In this document: positions 8,066 to 16,122 of the stretch, piece by piece
Layout: every line of letters begins with the position of its first letter
Numbering within the stretch: position 1 is the stretch's first letter
DNA from: Clostridiales bacterium
Lineage (GTDB): Bacteria; Bacillota_A; Clostridia; Oscillospirales; Acutalibacteraceae
Assembly (NCBI GenBank): GCA_009774735.1
Contig: VSOH01000007.1
Coordinates: forward strand, 1-18,845
Direction: 5' to 3'
DNA: 18,845 nucleotides
Translations under genes and position numbers: made by a program
Notes under the pieces: model-generated
The model's database searches: none
Seen by the model: only the letters and a program-made list of their open reading frames with translations
Told to the model about the DNA's origin: nothing

Positions 8066-9317
8066 AAAAAGAAAAGTGAATAAAAATTCCGATTCAATCA
8101 GAAAAGATGTTGTGGTGATGATTCTTGTTCTGCTGATTATAGCAGGCTATATCTTTACCGAATGCTACAAGGCAACACATGTTGATGTTGAAACGATTAC
8201 TGCAGTTACTTCAACCGTTTATGATACGATTGAGGCAAAAGCACTTGTAATACGTGATGAGCATATTGTTAACAGCAACAGCGGTGCAGTTACTGTTGCG
8301 TGTGTTGATGATGGTGCAAAGGTTAAGGTGAACGGCAATATTGCAATGGAGTTTTCAAGTGAGGATAATGCAAGGAGTTATTCAGCCTTGAACACTTTAC
8401 ATAATCAGCTTGATTATTATATTGAGCTTGAAAGCAAAACCGCCGGTCTTACTACTGATATTGAAACGATTGACAGGGATATACTCAATGACATTAATTC
8501 TTATGTCCGCTCTGCAAATTCAGGAACTGTTGAAAAGCTTGCTGCATATACCGATGATTTGAATGACAAGCTTACAAGACGTCAGATGATTATAGGTCAG
8601 TCAATTGATTTTTCAGCAGTTAAGGGTGACCTGCAGGGGCAGATTAATGCTATTGATGCCAATGCCTGCAAGCCGACAGGCTATCTTACTGCTGAGCAAT
8701 CGGGTGTTTTCTCATCATATACCGATGGGCTTGAAGCTTCTTTTAATTATAAGGATGTATTGACTCTTGATGCGGCAACGCTCCAAGCATATATTGAGCA
8801 GGCTGAAAATGTACAGAAGAATACGCAATCCTTCGGTAAGCTTATTACAACCTATGAATGGTATTTTTGTGCAGTTGTTAATACTGCCGATATAAAGGGC
8901 ATCAAAAATGGCAGCAGCCTTGATGTTGCAATAAAGGACAGTGACAAGGTTATAAAATGTCAGGTGACTGCCGGTGCTGAGTCTGAGCTTGGTGTTGAGC
9001 AGACAGTGCTTGTTCTGCAGTCATCTCAGCTTGATGCAGATATTACTTCGATGAGGCTTGAGGATATTGAGATAAGATATAATTCCTATTCCGGCTTTAA
9101 GGTGCCGTCATCAGCAATTCATATTGATGAAAACGGCAAAAAATGTGTTTATGCTCTTGTAGCTAATCAGGTTTCACAGCGTGAGGGTGAAATAATTTAT
9201 TCAACAAAGGATTATTCTGTATTCGCTTATGACCCGAATAACAGTAAGTCAATCCGTTTTTACGATCAGATCATTACGAAAGGAAAGGACTTGCATGATG
9301 GAAAAGTTTATACTTGA
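8052..9317 (+). CDS. membrane-anchored HlyD-like (membrane-fusion-type) protein
   Basis: This 421-residue protein has a short basic cytoplasmic start, one transmembrane helix at about 19-36, and a large outer part. The outer part looks like a membrane-fusion or adaptor protein. A half lipoyl-like stretch covers about 59-100, ending in VDDGAKVKVNG. A helical, coiled-coil-prone insert follows (about 105-205). The second lipoyl half contains SGVFSSYTDGLE near 217-228, and a beta-rich C-terminus includes KVPSSAIHIDENGK. No transporter or outer-membrane partner gene is nearby, and a monoderm cell has no outer membrane for a classical HlyD. GAGGA at 8039-8043 lies 8 bases before the ATG, inside the miaA end. 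Its place just before yggS, sepF and divIVA suggests an envelope or division role, but that is inference. The exact function is unknown. Confidence 0.75.
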   Translation: MAESEKRKVNKNSDSIRKDVVVMILVLLIIAGYIFTECYKATHVDVETITAVTSTVYDTIEAKALVIRDEHIVNSNSGAVTVACVDDGAKVKVNGNIAMEFSSEDNARSYSALNTLHNQLDYYIELESKTAGLTTDIETIDRDILNDINSYVRSANSGTVEKLAAYTDDLNDKLTRRQMIIGQSIDFSAVKGDLQGQINAIDANACKPTGYLTAEQSGVFSSYTDGLEASFNYKDVLTLDAATLQAYIEQAENVQKNTQSFGKLITTYEWYFCAVVNTADIKGIKNGSSLDVAIKDSDKVIKCQVTAGAESELGVEQTVLVLQSSQLDADITSMRLEDIEIRYNSYSGFKVPSSAIHIDENGKKCVYALVANQVSQREGEIIYSTKDYSVFAYDPNNSKSIRFYDQIITKGKDLHDGKVYT

Positions 9318-10026
9318 TGAAAACAGGCTGAAATCAGTTGAGGATAACTACAAGGCTATCAGGCACAGGATTGAGGAGTCAGCTATAAAAGCAGGCAGAA
9401 ATCCTGAGGATGTAAGGCTTATGGCAGTTACGAAAACTGTTGAAAGTGTTTATATTAACAGAGCACTTGATTTAGGGGCTGACCTTATTGGAGAAAACAG
9501 GGTGCAGGAATATCTGGGTAAAAAGGATGAGCTTCACCTTGATGGAGTTGAGAAGCACCTTATAGGTCATCTGCAAACCAATAAGGTTAAGCAGATTGTC
9601 GGTGAGGTTGATATGATTGAGTCTGTTGACTCGGTTAAGCTTGCGAAGGAAATCAGCAGGGTATCCCTGAACAAAGGTGTTATTTCCGATGTTCTTGTTG
9701 AGGTCAATGTCGGCAAAGAGGAGTCAAAAAGCGGTATTTATCTTGAAGGGCTTGAAGAGCTGTTGCTTGAGATAGCGGAAATGCCGTCGATTAAGATAAA
9801 GGGACTTATGACAATTCCGCCGATTTGCGATACTGATGCGGAGGTTTCACAATATTTTGAGGCAATGCATCAAACTTTCATTGACATTAGAGATAAAAAA
9901 TTAGATAATGTTAATATGGATATTTTGTCAATGGGAATGAGCGGTGATTTTGAGGCTGCCGTTGCCAATGGCTCAAATATAGTAAGAGTAGGCTCTGCTA
10001 TATTCGGTGCAAGAAAATATTTTTGA
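9295..10026 (+). CDS. YggS/YlmE-family PLP homeostasis protein
   Basis: This is a small, single-domain PLP-binding protein with an alanine-racemase-like barrel (YggS in E. coli, YlmE in Bacillus). It buffers pyridoxal phosphate and affects amino- and keto-acid pools; no enzymatic activity is established for the family. K47 in AVTKTVE is the expected PLP lysine. GENRVQEY, HLIGHLQTNK, and the phosphate-binding end from SMGMSGDF to RVGSAIFG are all present. I chose ATG 9295 (243 residues). Two AAAGGA boxes at 9279-9289 precede it, and the family's normal N-terminus matches. An upstream in-frame ATG at 9229 would extend far into the previous gene. ATG 9298 is an equally possible start. The gene overlaps the HlyD-like gene by 23 bases. 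In many Gram-positives this family sits just before sepF, as here. Confidence 0.93.
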   Translation: MMEKFILDENRLKSVEDNYKAIRHRIEESAIKAGRNPEDVRLMAVTKTVESVYINRALDLGADLIGENRVQEYLGKKDELHLDGVEKHLIGHLQTNKVKQIVGEVDMIESVDSVKLAKEISRVSLNKGVISDVLVEVNVGKEESKSGIYLEGLEELLLEIAEMPSIKIKGLMTIPPICDTDAEVSQYFEAMHQTFIDIRDKKLDNVNMDILSMGMSGDFEAAVANGSNIVRVGSAIFGARKYF

Positions 10027-10047
10027 TGATTGAAAAGGAGAGGCAGT

Positions 10048-10551
10048 ATGGGATTTTTTGATAAGATAAAAGACATTGTTTCAGATAATGATGAGGACGA
10101 TTTTGATGATTTTTATGATGACGCAGCCAGCAGCTCTATCGGTCTTGAGCCTCCTGTAAGAGAAAGAGCATCAAGGAGAGAGCGTGCACCGAAGGCGGAA
10201 AAGGAGGAGCGTTTTTCGGAACGTCCGCGTATGCGCCGCCACGACAGCGACAAGGTTGTTAATATACATACGACAACCCAGCTTCAGGTTGTGCTTGTTA
10301 AGCCTGAAAGATTTGATGAGGCTGCCGCAATCGGTGATAATCTGAATGAAAAAAGAACTGTTGTGCTTAATCTTGAAAGCACGAATCGTGATGTTGCAAG
10401 AAGGCTGCTTGATTTCCTGAGCGGTGTTGCTTATGCAAGCAATGGTCAGATTAAGCGTGTTGCAAACAGCACATATATTATTACACCTTATAATGTTGAT
10501 GTTATGGGTGATTTGATTGATGAATTAGAGAATAACGGAATGTTTATGTAA
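10048..10551 (+). CDS. sepF: cell division protein SepF
   Basis: SepF binds FtsZ filaments and tethers and bundles them at the membrane during septum formation. The N-terminus MGFFDKIKDIV is a typical amphipathic membrane-binding helix. It is followed by an acidic then basic, probably disordered linker (about 15-68) with runs of Asp and Arg. The conserved SepF domain covers about 69-160, from KVVNIHTTTQL to NSTYIITPYNV, and includes FLSGVAYASNGQI at the dimer interface. I chose ATG 10048 (167 residues), with AAAGGAG at 10034-10040 seven bases upstream. A longer TTG start at 10030 would lie before this ribosome binding site and add residues the family lacks. The gene is 21 bases after yggS and 21 before divIVA, in the usual division cluster but without ylmG or ylmH. 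Confidence 0.95.
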   Translation: MGFFDKIKDIVSDNDEDDFDDFYDDAASSSIGLEPPVRERASRRERAPKAEKEERFSERPRMRRHDSDKVVNIHTTTQLQVVLVKPERFDEAAAIGDNLNEKRTVVLNLESTNRDVARRLLDFLSGVAYASNGQIKRVANSTYIITPYNVDVMGDLIDELENNGMFM

Positions 10552-10572
10552 ACTTTCAAAGGAGAATATGCT

Positions 10573-11799
10573 ATGATTACACCAAGACAAATTCGTGAAA
10601 AAAAGATTTCTACCGTTGAACGTGATGGTTATGACAGAAATGAGGTTAACGAGCTTTTAGTTGATATTATTGAGTCATATGAGGCTGTTTGTGAGGAAAA
10701 CAAAGAGCTTTATCGAAAAATGGAAATTCTTGCAAACCGCATTGAGGAATACAGAGATGATGAGGATTCTATCAAAACTGCTATTATCTCGGCTCAGAAA
10801 ATGGCACATCAGGTTACAGCCGAGGCTAAGGAAAAAGCGGAGCAGATCATTGCAGAAAGTGCAGCATCTGCTCAGCAGACTGTACAGGATGCAAAGGCTA
10901 AGGCTGATAAGATTGTAGGTGAGGCAAGAGAATATGTTTCAAACCTTACTAAGGAAAAGGCACAGGCTGCCGATGAAATCATTGCTGATGCTCAGTCAAA
11001 GGCAAATGCTGCAATTTCAAGTGCACAGCTTGTGGCACAGGATACGCTTGACAAGGCGAAAAAGCTGACTGCAGAGTTGGTTGAAAAGGCTAAGAGCGAA
11101 AAAGGTCAGCAGCAGGAAATGATGTCAAGACTTAAAGCTGAATCAAGAGAATTTAAAACAAATCTTGTTAATCTTTATGAGGCACAGCTTAATAAGCTTA
11201 AGGAGCTTGCACAGTCAGGTGCAGAGGACAGCATAGAGGGCTTGGAGAGTGAGCTTGATGAAATAGTTGATAATATCGGAAAAGCTGCTGCCGGAGAGCT
11301 TGAGATGCCGGAGCCTGAAGAAGCAGAGTCCGAAAATAACACAGCCGAAGATGATGAGGCGGAAACTTCGATTGATGAGGCTGTTGAGGATACTGCCGAG
11401 GAAATTGAGGAAACCGCTGACGAGGAGGTTCAGGAGGAGCCTGCTGAAGAATTTGTTCTTGAAACCAAGGACGAGGTTGATGACATAATCAATGAAATTG
11501 AAACAATGGAACCTGCTTTTGAGCCTGTTGAGGATGAGAAACAGCCGACTGAAGAGGATGTTGAGAATGCACTCAATGCTTTCACAGCAGACGAAATAAC
11601 ACCTGTTGATGATGCAGTTGCATCAATTCCTGTTATTGAGGATGAGCCTGAGTTTGAAAGCTCACAGCCATTTGAAACATTTTTCAATGTTGACAAGACA
11701 AGTGTAAATACAGATGAAACCATTTCTCTTGTAGCACCCGATGAGGATGATGAGGATGACAGAGGAAAGTTTAAAGGATTTTTTAAAAAGAAAAAATAA
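10573..11799 (+). CDS. divIVA: DivIVA-family polar/septal scaffold protein
   Basis: DivIVA proteins gather at negatively curved membrane (septa, poles) and recruit division or sporulation factors. The N-terminus matches the family: MITPRQIREKKIST, then RDGYDRNEVNELL. A long Ala/Lys/Glu-rich coiled coil runs to about residue 220. At 408 residues it is much longer than Bacillus DivIVA (about 164). The extra part is a very acidic, low-complexity tail (about 245-397) ending in a basic, aromatic GKFKGFFKKKK at 398-408. In Bacillus DivIVA, Phe17 and Arg18 just before GYD insert into or touch the membrane. Here the matching place reads ERD, with no aromatic, and one residue seems inserted. AAAGGAG at 10558-10564 lies 8 bases before the ATG. 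Position between sepF and ileS supports the call. Confidence 0.92.
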   Translation: MITPRQIREKKISTVERDGYDRNEVNELLVDIIESYEAVCEENKELYRKMEILANRIEEYRDDEDSIKTAIISAQKMAHQVTAEAKEKAEQIIAESAASAQQTVQDAKAKADKIVGEAREYVSNLTKEKAQAADEIIADAQSKANAAISSAQLVAQDTLDKAKKLTAELVEKAKSEKGQQQEMMSRLKAESREFKTNLVNLYEAQLNKLKELAQSGAEDSIEGLESELDEIVDNIGKAAAGELEMPEPEEAESENNTAEDDEAETSIDEAVEDTAEEIEETADEEVQEEPAEEFVLETKDEVDDIINEIETMEPAFEPVEDEKQPTEEDVENALNAFTADEITPVDDAVASIPVIEDEPEFESSQPFETFFNVDKTSVNTDETISLVAPDEDDEDDRGKFKGFFKKKK

Positions 11800-11822
11800 T
11801 TCCTAAGGAGCGAATATATATA

Positions 11823-14621
11823 ATGGATTATAATCAGACACTTAATTTACCAAAAACCGAATTCCCTATGAGGGCAGGTCTTCCTTCAAGAGAGCCTGAG
11901 TTCCTTGCAAGATGGGAAGCAAATGACCAATATGCACAGCTTATGAAGCATAATGAGGGTAAGCCGCTGTTTGTCCTTCATGATGGTCCTCCATATGCGA
12001 ATGGTGATATTCATATCGGCCATGCACTTAACAAAACAATTAAGGATTTTATTGTAAGATATAAGAATATGACAGGCTTTCAGTCACCATTTGTTCCGGG
12101 CTGGGATACGCATGGTCTGCCGACTGAGCTTGCTGCAAGAAAAAAGGCCGGTATTACTGCCGACAGCAATATCACAGATTTAGAGCTTAGAAAAATCTGC
12201 TGTGATACTGCAATGAATTATGTTAATTTACAGCGTGAATCCTTTAAAAGACTGGGTATTATTGCTGAGTGGGATAAACCTTATATCACTCTTCAGAAAG
12301 AATTTGAAGAGGAGCAGATTAAGGTGTTCGCTTCAATGGCATCTAAAGGCTATATTTATAAGGGCTTAAAGCCTGTTTATTGGTGTGCTGATTGTAACAC
12401 TGCTCTTGCTGAGGCTGAAATTGAATATGCTGAGGATCCTTGTCATTCAATCTATGTAAAATTCAATGTAGTTGACGATATGGGCAAGCTCACCGCTATG
12501 GGTGCAGATTTGTCCAAAACATATTTTGTTATCTGGACAACAACTACCTGGACTCTGCCTGCTAATGTTGCTATCTGTGTTGGCCCGAATTATGAGTATT
12601 CAGTAATTAAGGCTGACGGCGAATTCTATGTTATGGCAACAGATTTAGCTCCTGCTGCTATGGAGGCAAAGGGAGTTTCAGATTATGAAACTATCGGAAT
12701 TATCCGCGGTAATGAGCTTGAATATATGAAAACGCAGCATCCGTTTATTGACAGAACATCACTTGTTATTGTTGGTGACCACGTAACACTTGAAAGCGGT
12801 ACAGGCTGCGTTCATACTGCACCCGGTCATGGTGTTGAGGACTTTATTGTATGTAAAAATTATCCTGAAATTCCTATTGTTGTTCCTGTTGATGCAAAGG
12901 GCAGATTAACTGAGGAGGCAGGACAGTTTGCAGGTCTTACAACTGAGGAAGCAAACAAGCCTATTGCTATGCATCTTGAAGAAATCGGTGCGCTGTTTGC
13001 ACTTAAAAAGATCGAGCATCAGTATCCTCACTGCTGGAGATGTCACAAGCCTGTTATCTTCCGTGCAACAAGTCAGTGGTTCTGCTCTGTTGACGATTTC
13101 AAGGATGACGCAGTTAAGGCGGCAGAGGATGTTAAATGGTATCCCGAATGGGGTAAGGACCGACTCCAGTCAATGGTTCAGGAAAGAGCTGACTGGTGTA
13201 TATCCCGTCAGAGAAAATGGGGTGTTCCTATCCCTGTTGTATATTGTCAGGATTGCGGCAAAGAAATTATTGATAATGATGTAATGATGAAAATCTCAAA
13301 AGTATTCGGTGAGGAAGGCTCAGACGCATGGTTTGCGCACGATACTGAATACTTCCTTCCTGAAGGCTTCAAGTGTCCTCACTGCGGAAGTGATAAGGGC
13401 TTTGATAAGGAAAAGGATATTATGGACGTATGGTTTGATTCAGGCTCTTCCCATCAGGCTGTATGTGCAAAAAGACCTTATCTTAAACGTCCTGCAGATG
13501 TTTATATGGAAGGTGCTGACCAGTATCGCGGTTGGTTCCAGTCATCACTTTTAACTGCTATTGCAGGCGGCGAGAAAAAGGCTCCTTATGAGCAGATTAT
13601 CACCCATGGCTGGACTGTTGACGGTGAAGGCAAAAAGATGTCAAAGTCACTTGGTAACGGTATTGACCCACAGGATATTATCAAGCAGTATGGTGCAGAT
13701 ATTCTCAGACTCTGGGTTGCAAGTGCTGATTATCATGCAGATATCCGTATCAGTAAGGAAATTCTTAAGCAAATCAGTGATAACTATCGTAAGCTCAGAA
13801 ATACCGCAAGGTACTGTATCGGTAATCTTTATGACTTTAATCCTGATACCGATATGGTTGATAATGATAACCTTGAGGAGCTTGATAAGTATGCTCTTAT
13901 GAAGCTTGATGAAGTTATTGAGGTTGCACGCAAGGGCTATGAGGAATACGATTACCACACGACTGCATATGCACTGCACCATTTCTGTGTGGTGGATATG
14001 AGTAACTTCTACTTTGATGTTCTTAAGGACAGACTTTATACCTCAGCACCGAACAGTGCAACACGCCGTGCGGCACAGACTGTTCTTTATAAGGTGCTTG
14101 ATGCACTCACACTCCTGTTAACACCTGTTCTTGCATATACTGCTGACGAAATCTGGCTTGCTATGCCTCATGAGTCAAGTAAAAATATTGAATCACCTCT
14201 GTTTAATGATATTCCGCAGGCTGATTTCATTGAAGCTGATGATGCTTTTATTGCTAAGTGGGATAAGATACACGAGGTAAGAACTGATGTTCAGAAGGCT
14301 CTTGAGCTTGCAAGAAATGAAAAGATTATCGGTAAACCGCTTGAAGCAAAGGTTACCTTGTTTGCAGATGGTGAGCTGTTTGATTTCCTGAAGTCAGTTG
14401 AGGCTCAGCTTCCTGAGATATTCATTACCTCGGCAGTTGTTATTGACAATGGCGAAGGTGAGGTTAAAGGTGATGTTGAGGGACTCAGTGTTACCGTTAC
14501 TAAGGCAGACGGTGAAAAGTGTGAGCGCTGCTGGAAATATTCTGATACAGTAGGCAAGGCTGCAGACCATCCGACACTTTGTAAGCACTGTGCTGATGTT
14601 ATGGCAGAAATTGCTGAATAA
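11823..14621 (+). CDS. ileS: isoleucine--tRNA ligase
   Basis: IleRS charges tRNA-Ile and edits valine. The 932 residues show the class I signatures HIGH at 64-67 (in PYANGDIHIGHA) and KMSKS at 605-609. The CP1 editing region between them contains TTTWTLPAN and TAPGHG. The C-terminal zinc-binding cysteines are C900/C903 and C920/C923. This end and the length mark the bacterial type-1 form, usually mupirocin-sensitive. AAGGAG at 11805-11810 is 12 bases from the ATG, a rather long spacing. Only 23 bases separate it from divIVA, so no T-box leader can fit in front of it, unlike ileS in Bacillus. Expression therefore seems tied to the upstream operon. A 15-bp hairpin follows the gene. Confidence 0.98.
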   Translation: MDYNQTLNLPKTEFPMRAGLPSREPEFLARWEANDQYAQLMKHNEGKPLFVLHDGPPYANGDIHIGHALNKTIKDFIVRYKNMTGFQSPFVPGWDTHGLPTELAARKKAGITADSNITDLELRKICCDTAMNYVNLQRESFKRLGIIAEWDKPYITLQKEFEEEQIKVFASMASKGYIYKGLKPVYWCADCNTALAEAEIEYAEDPCHSIYVKFNVVDDMGKLTAMGADLSKTYFVIWTTTTWTLPANVAICVGPNYEYSVIKADGEFYVMATDLAPAAMEAKGVSDYETIGIIRGNELEYMKTQHPFIDRTSLVIVGDHVTLESGTGCVHTAPGHGVEDFIVCKNYPEIPIVVPVDAKGRLTEEAGQFAGLTTEEANKPIAMHLEEIGALFALKKIEHQYPHCWRCHKPVIFRATSQWFCSVDDFKDDAVKAAEDVKWYPEWGKDRLQSMVQERADWCISRQRKWGVPIPVVYCQDCGKEIIDNDVMMKISKVFGEEGSDAWFAHDTEYFLPEGFKCPHCGSDKGFDKEKDIMDVWFDSGSSHQAVCAKRPYLKRPADVYMEGADQYRGWFQSSLLTAIAGGEKKAPYEQIITHGWTVDGEGKKMSKSLGNGIDPQDIIKQYGADILRLWVASADYHADIRISKEILKQISDNYRKLRNTARYCIGNLYDFNPDTDMVDNDNLEELDKYALMKLDEVIEVARKGYEEYDYHTTAYALHHFCVVDMSNFYFDVLKDRLYTSAPNSATRRAAQTVLYKVLDALTLLLTPVLAYTADEIWLAMPHESSKNIESPLFNDIPQADFIEADDAFIAKWDKIHEVRTDVQKALELARNEKIIGKPLEAKVTLFADGELFDFLKSVEAQLPEIFITSAVVIDNGEGEVKGDVEGLSVTVTKADGEKCERCWKYSDTVGKAADHPTLCKHCADVMAEIAE

Positions 14622-14655
14622 GTATAATTAATAAGTACACCGTAATATTGTGTGC

Positions 14656-14693
14656 AGTAGGGTAGAGCGAACAAAAACTCGTTTTACCCTACT
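14656..14693 (+). terminator. hairpin between ileS and lspA, possible weak terminator
   Basis: Bases 14656-14670 pair with 14679-14693 along 15 positions, two of them G-U, closing an 8-base A-rich loop (ACAAAAAC). The outer arm AGTAGGGTA/TACCCTACT is perfect. Only CTTTTAAA follows, so the T-run is too short for a strong intrinsic terminator; partial termination, attenuation or mRNA processing are all possible. The lspA ribosome binding site (AAAGGGAG, 14699-14706) starts 6 bases after the stem. A TATAAT at 14623-14628, just past the ileS stop, might be a -10 box for an lspA transcript that would carry this hairpin in its leader, but its -35 is poor. Confidence 0.5.
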
Positions 14694-14713
14694 CTTTTAA
14701 AGGGAGTGGTTTC

Positions 14714-15205
14714 GTGAAATTGAAGAATAAAAATATCTGGTGCGTTGTTATGATTATTGTTATTGTTGCTATTGACCGGATAACTAAATATTTTGCAAAA
14801 GCTGCTCTTTATCCTGATGGAGCTAAGGATTTTATTAAAGGATTTATTGAATTTCGTTATGCCGAAAATACGGGGATGGCATTTTCAATGTTCAGCGGTG
14901 CAAGGTGGTTTTTTGTTGCACTTACGGCAGTTGTTGCTGTTGCAATGCTTGTTTTTATGTTCAAAAAATGTCAGCAAAATCTGTGGCTTTACTGGACTTT
15001 AGGTGTTTTAACTGCAGGTGCGGCAGGCAATTTGATTGATCGTGTATGTTTTGGTTATGTTATTGATTTTATAAATCCTGTTTTTGTTGATTTTGCCATA
15101 TTCAATATTGCGGATTGTGCTGTTACTCTCGGTGCAGTCAGTCTAATAGCTTATCTTGTTTTTGATATGTTCAAAAAGGATAATAAGGAGAGCAAAGATG
15201 AGTGA
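14714..15205 (+). CDS. lspA: lipoprotein signal peptidase (signal peptidase II)
   Basis: LspA is the membrane aspartyl protease that removes signal peptides from diacylglyceryl-modified prolipoproteins. The 163 residues hold four hydrophobic segments: about 9-24, 60-82, 90-108 and 132-150. The conserved family blocks are AENTGMAFS, then GAAGNLIDRVCFGYVIDFI and FNIADCAVTLG. The two catalytic aspartates are the D of VIDF and the D of NIAD. The start is a GTG at 14714 with GGGAG at 14702-14706 seven bases before it; the hydrophilic MKLKNKN start suits the first helix. It overlaps the next gene by 8 bases, the lspA-rluD pairing common in Gram-positives. Confidence 0.96.
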   Translation: MKLKNKNIWCVVMIIVIVAIDRITKYFAKAALYPDGAKDFIKGFIEFRYAENTGMAFSMFSGARWFFVALTAVVAVAMLVFMFKKCQQNLWLYWTLGVLTAGAAGNLIDRVCFGYVIDFINPVFVDFAIFNIADCAVTLGAVSLIAYLVFDMFKKDNKESKDE

Positions 15206-16118
15206 AAGCTTTACCTTTACAGCCGCCAGTGCAGGTGTAAGAATTGACAAATATCTAACCGAAAATCTTGAAGGTTTTACACGCTCTGCAGTTTCAAGGC
15301 TCATTGATGATGATAATGTGGTTGTAAATGGCAAGGCTGTTCATAAGAATTATAAACTGAAGGCAAATGACAGTATAAATGTATTTGTTCCCGATGCAGT
15401 TCCCCTTGAGACGACTGCGGAGAATATACCGCTTGATATTGTTTATGAGGACGATGATCTTTTGGTAGTAAATAAGCCTAAGGATATGGTTGTTCATCCG
15501 GCGGCAGGCAATTATACAGGCACTCTTGTGAATGCTTTGCTTTATCACTGTAAGGACAGTCTGAGCGGAATCAACGGTGTTATACGTCCCGGTATTGTAC
15601 ATAGGATTGACAAGGATACATCGGGGCTTTTGATAATTGCAAAAAACGATATGGCACATCTTGATTTGGCACAGCAGATTAAAGAGCATTCTTTTCATCG
15701 TGCCTATGAGGCGGTTGTTTACGGCAATATTAAGGATGACAACGGAACTGTTCATCAGCCGATTGGGAGAAATCCGAAGGACAGAAAAAAGATGGCTGTA
15801 ACCGATAAGAATTCAAAGGATGCGGTTACGCATTATGAGGTTATAAAGCGTTACGGGAATTTTACGCATATACGATGTGTTCTTGAAACCGGCAGAACAC
15901 ATCAGATTCGTGTGCATATGGCATATATCGGTCATCCGCTTGCCGGTGACAGTGTTTATGGTCCTAAAAAAGTTATAACAGAGCTTAAAGGACAGTGTTT
16001 GCATGCAGGTGAAATTGGTTTTGTGCATCCGAGAACTAATGAATATTTGGAATTTAAGGCACCTTTGCCTGAATACTTTAAAAAATTTATAGCTAAACTT
16101 GAAAAGAAACAGGGGTGA
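15198..16118 (+). CDS. RluA-family 23S/tRNA pseudouridine synthase (RluD/YlyB type)
   Basis: This enzyme turns specific uridines of structured RNA into pseudouridine. An S4 RNA-binding domain covers about residues 14-75 (VRIDKYLTE, then SRLIDDDNVVVNGK). The catalytic domain follows with GIVHRIDKDTSG, where D138 is the expected catalytic aspartate, then GRTHQIRVHM and HAGEIGFVHP. The 306-residue form from ATG 15198 fits the RluD-like group. AAGGAG at 15185-15190 is 7 bases upstream. A longer reading from 15156 would run inside lspA and add residues the family lacks. Overlapping lspA by 8 bases, it matches ylyB of Bacillus in position, but the RNA target site cannot be told from sequence alone. 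Confidence 0.94.
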   Translation: MSESFTFTAASAGVRIDKYLTENLEGFTRSAVSRLIDDDNVVVNGKAVHKNYKLKANDSINVFVPDAVPLETTAENIPLDIVYEDDDLLVVNKPKDMVVHPAAGNYTGTLVNALLYHCKDSLSGINGVIRPGIVHRIDKDTSGLLIIAKNDMAHLDLAQQIKEHSFHRAYEAVVYGNIKDDNGTVHQPIGRNPKDRKKMAVTDKNSKDAVTHYEVIKRYGNFTHIRCVLETGRTHQIRVHMAYIGHPLAGDSVYGPKKVITELKGQCLHAGEIGFVHPRTNEYLEFKAPLPEYFKKFIAKLEKKQG

Positions 16119-16122
16119 TATA

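Noticed and set aside
9229..9294. Longer yggS reading from ATG 9229
   Set aside because: It would overlap the HlyD-like gene by 89 bases and add 22 residues foreign to the family; ATG 9295 has two AAAGGA boxes at proper distance.
10030..10047. Longer SepF reading from TTG 10030
   Set aside because: The AAAGGAG at 10034-10040 would be inside the coding part, while ATG 10048 gives the classic amphipathic SepF start.
13647..13982. 111-residue minus-strand open frame inside ileS
   Set aside because: It is antisense to the conserved KMSKS region, has low-complexity Ile-rich composition and no ribosome binding site that I can see.
15156..15197. Longer RluD-type reading from ATG 15156
   Set aside because: It lies inside lspA in another frame; ATG 15198 has AAGGAG at 7 bases and the usual N-terminus.
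15294..15755. 153-residue minus-strand open frame inside rluD
   Set aside because: It is the longest antisense frame but sits over the catalytic domain of the pseudouridine synthase and has no recognisable domain.
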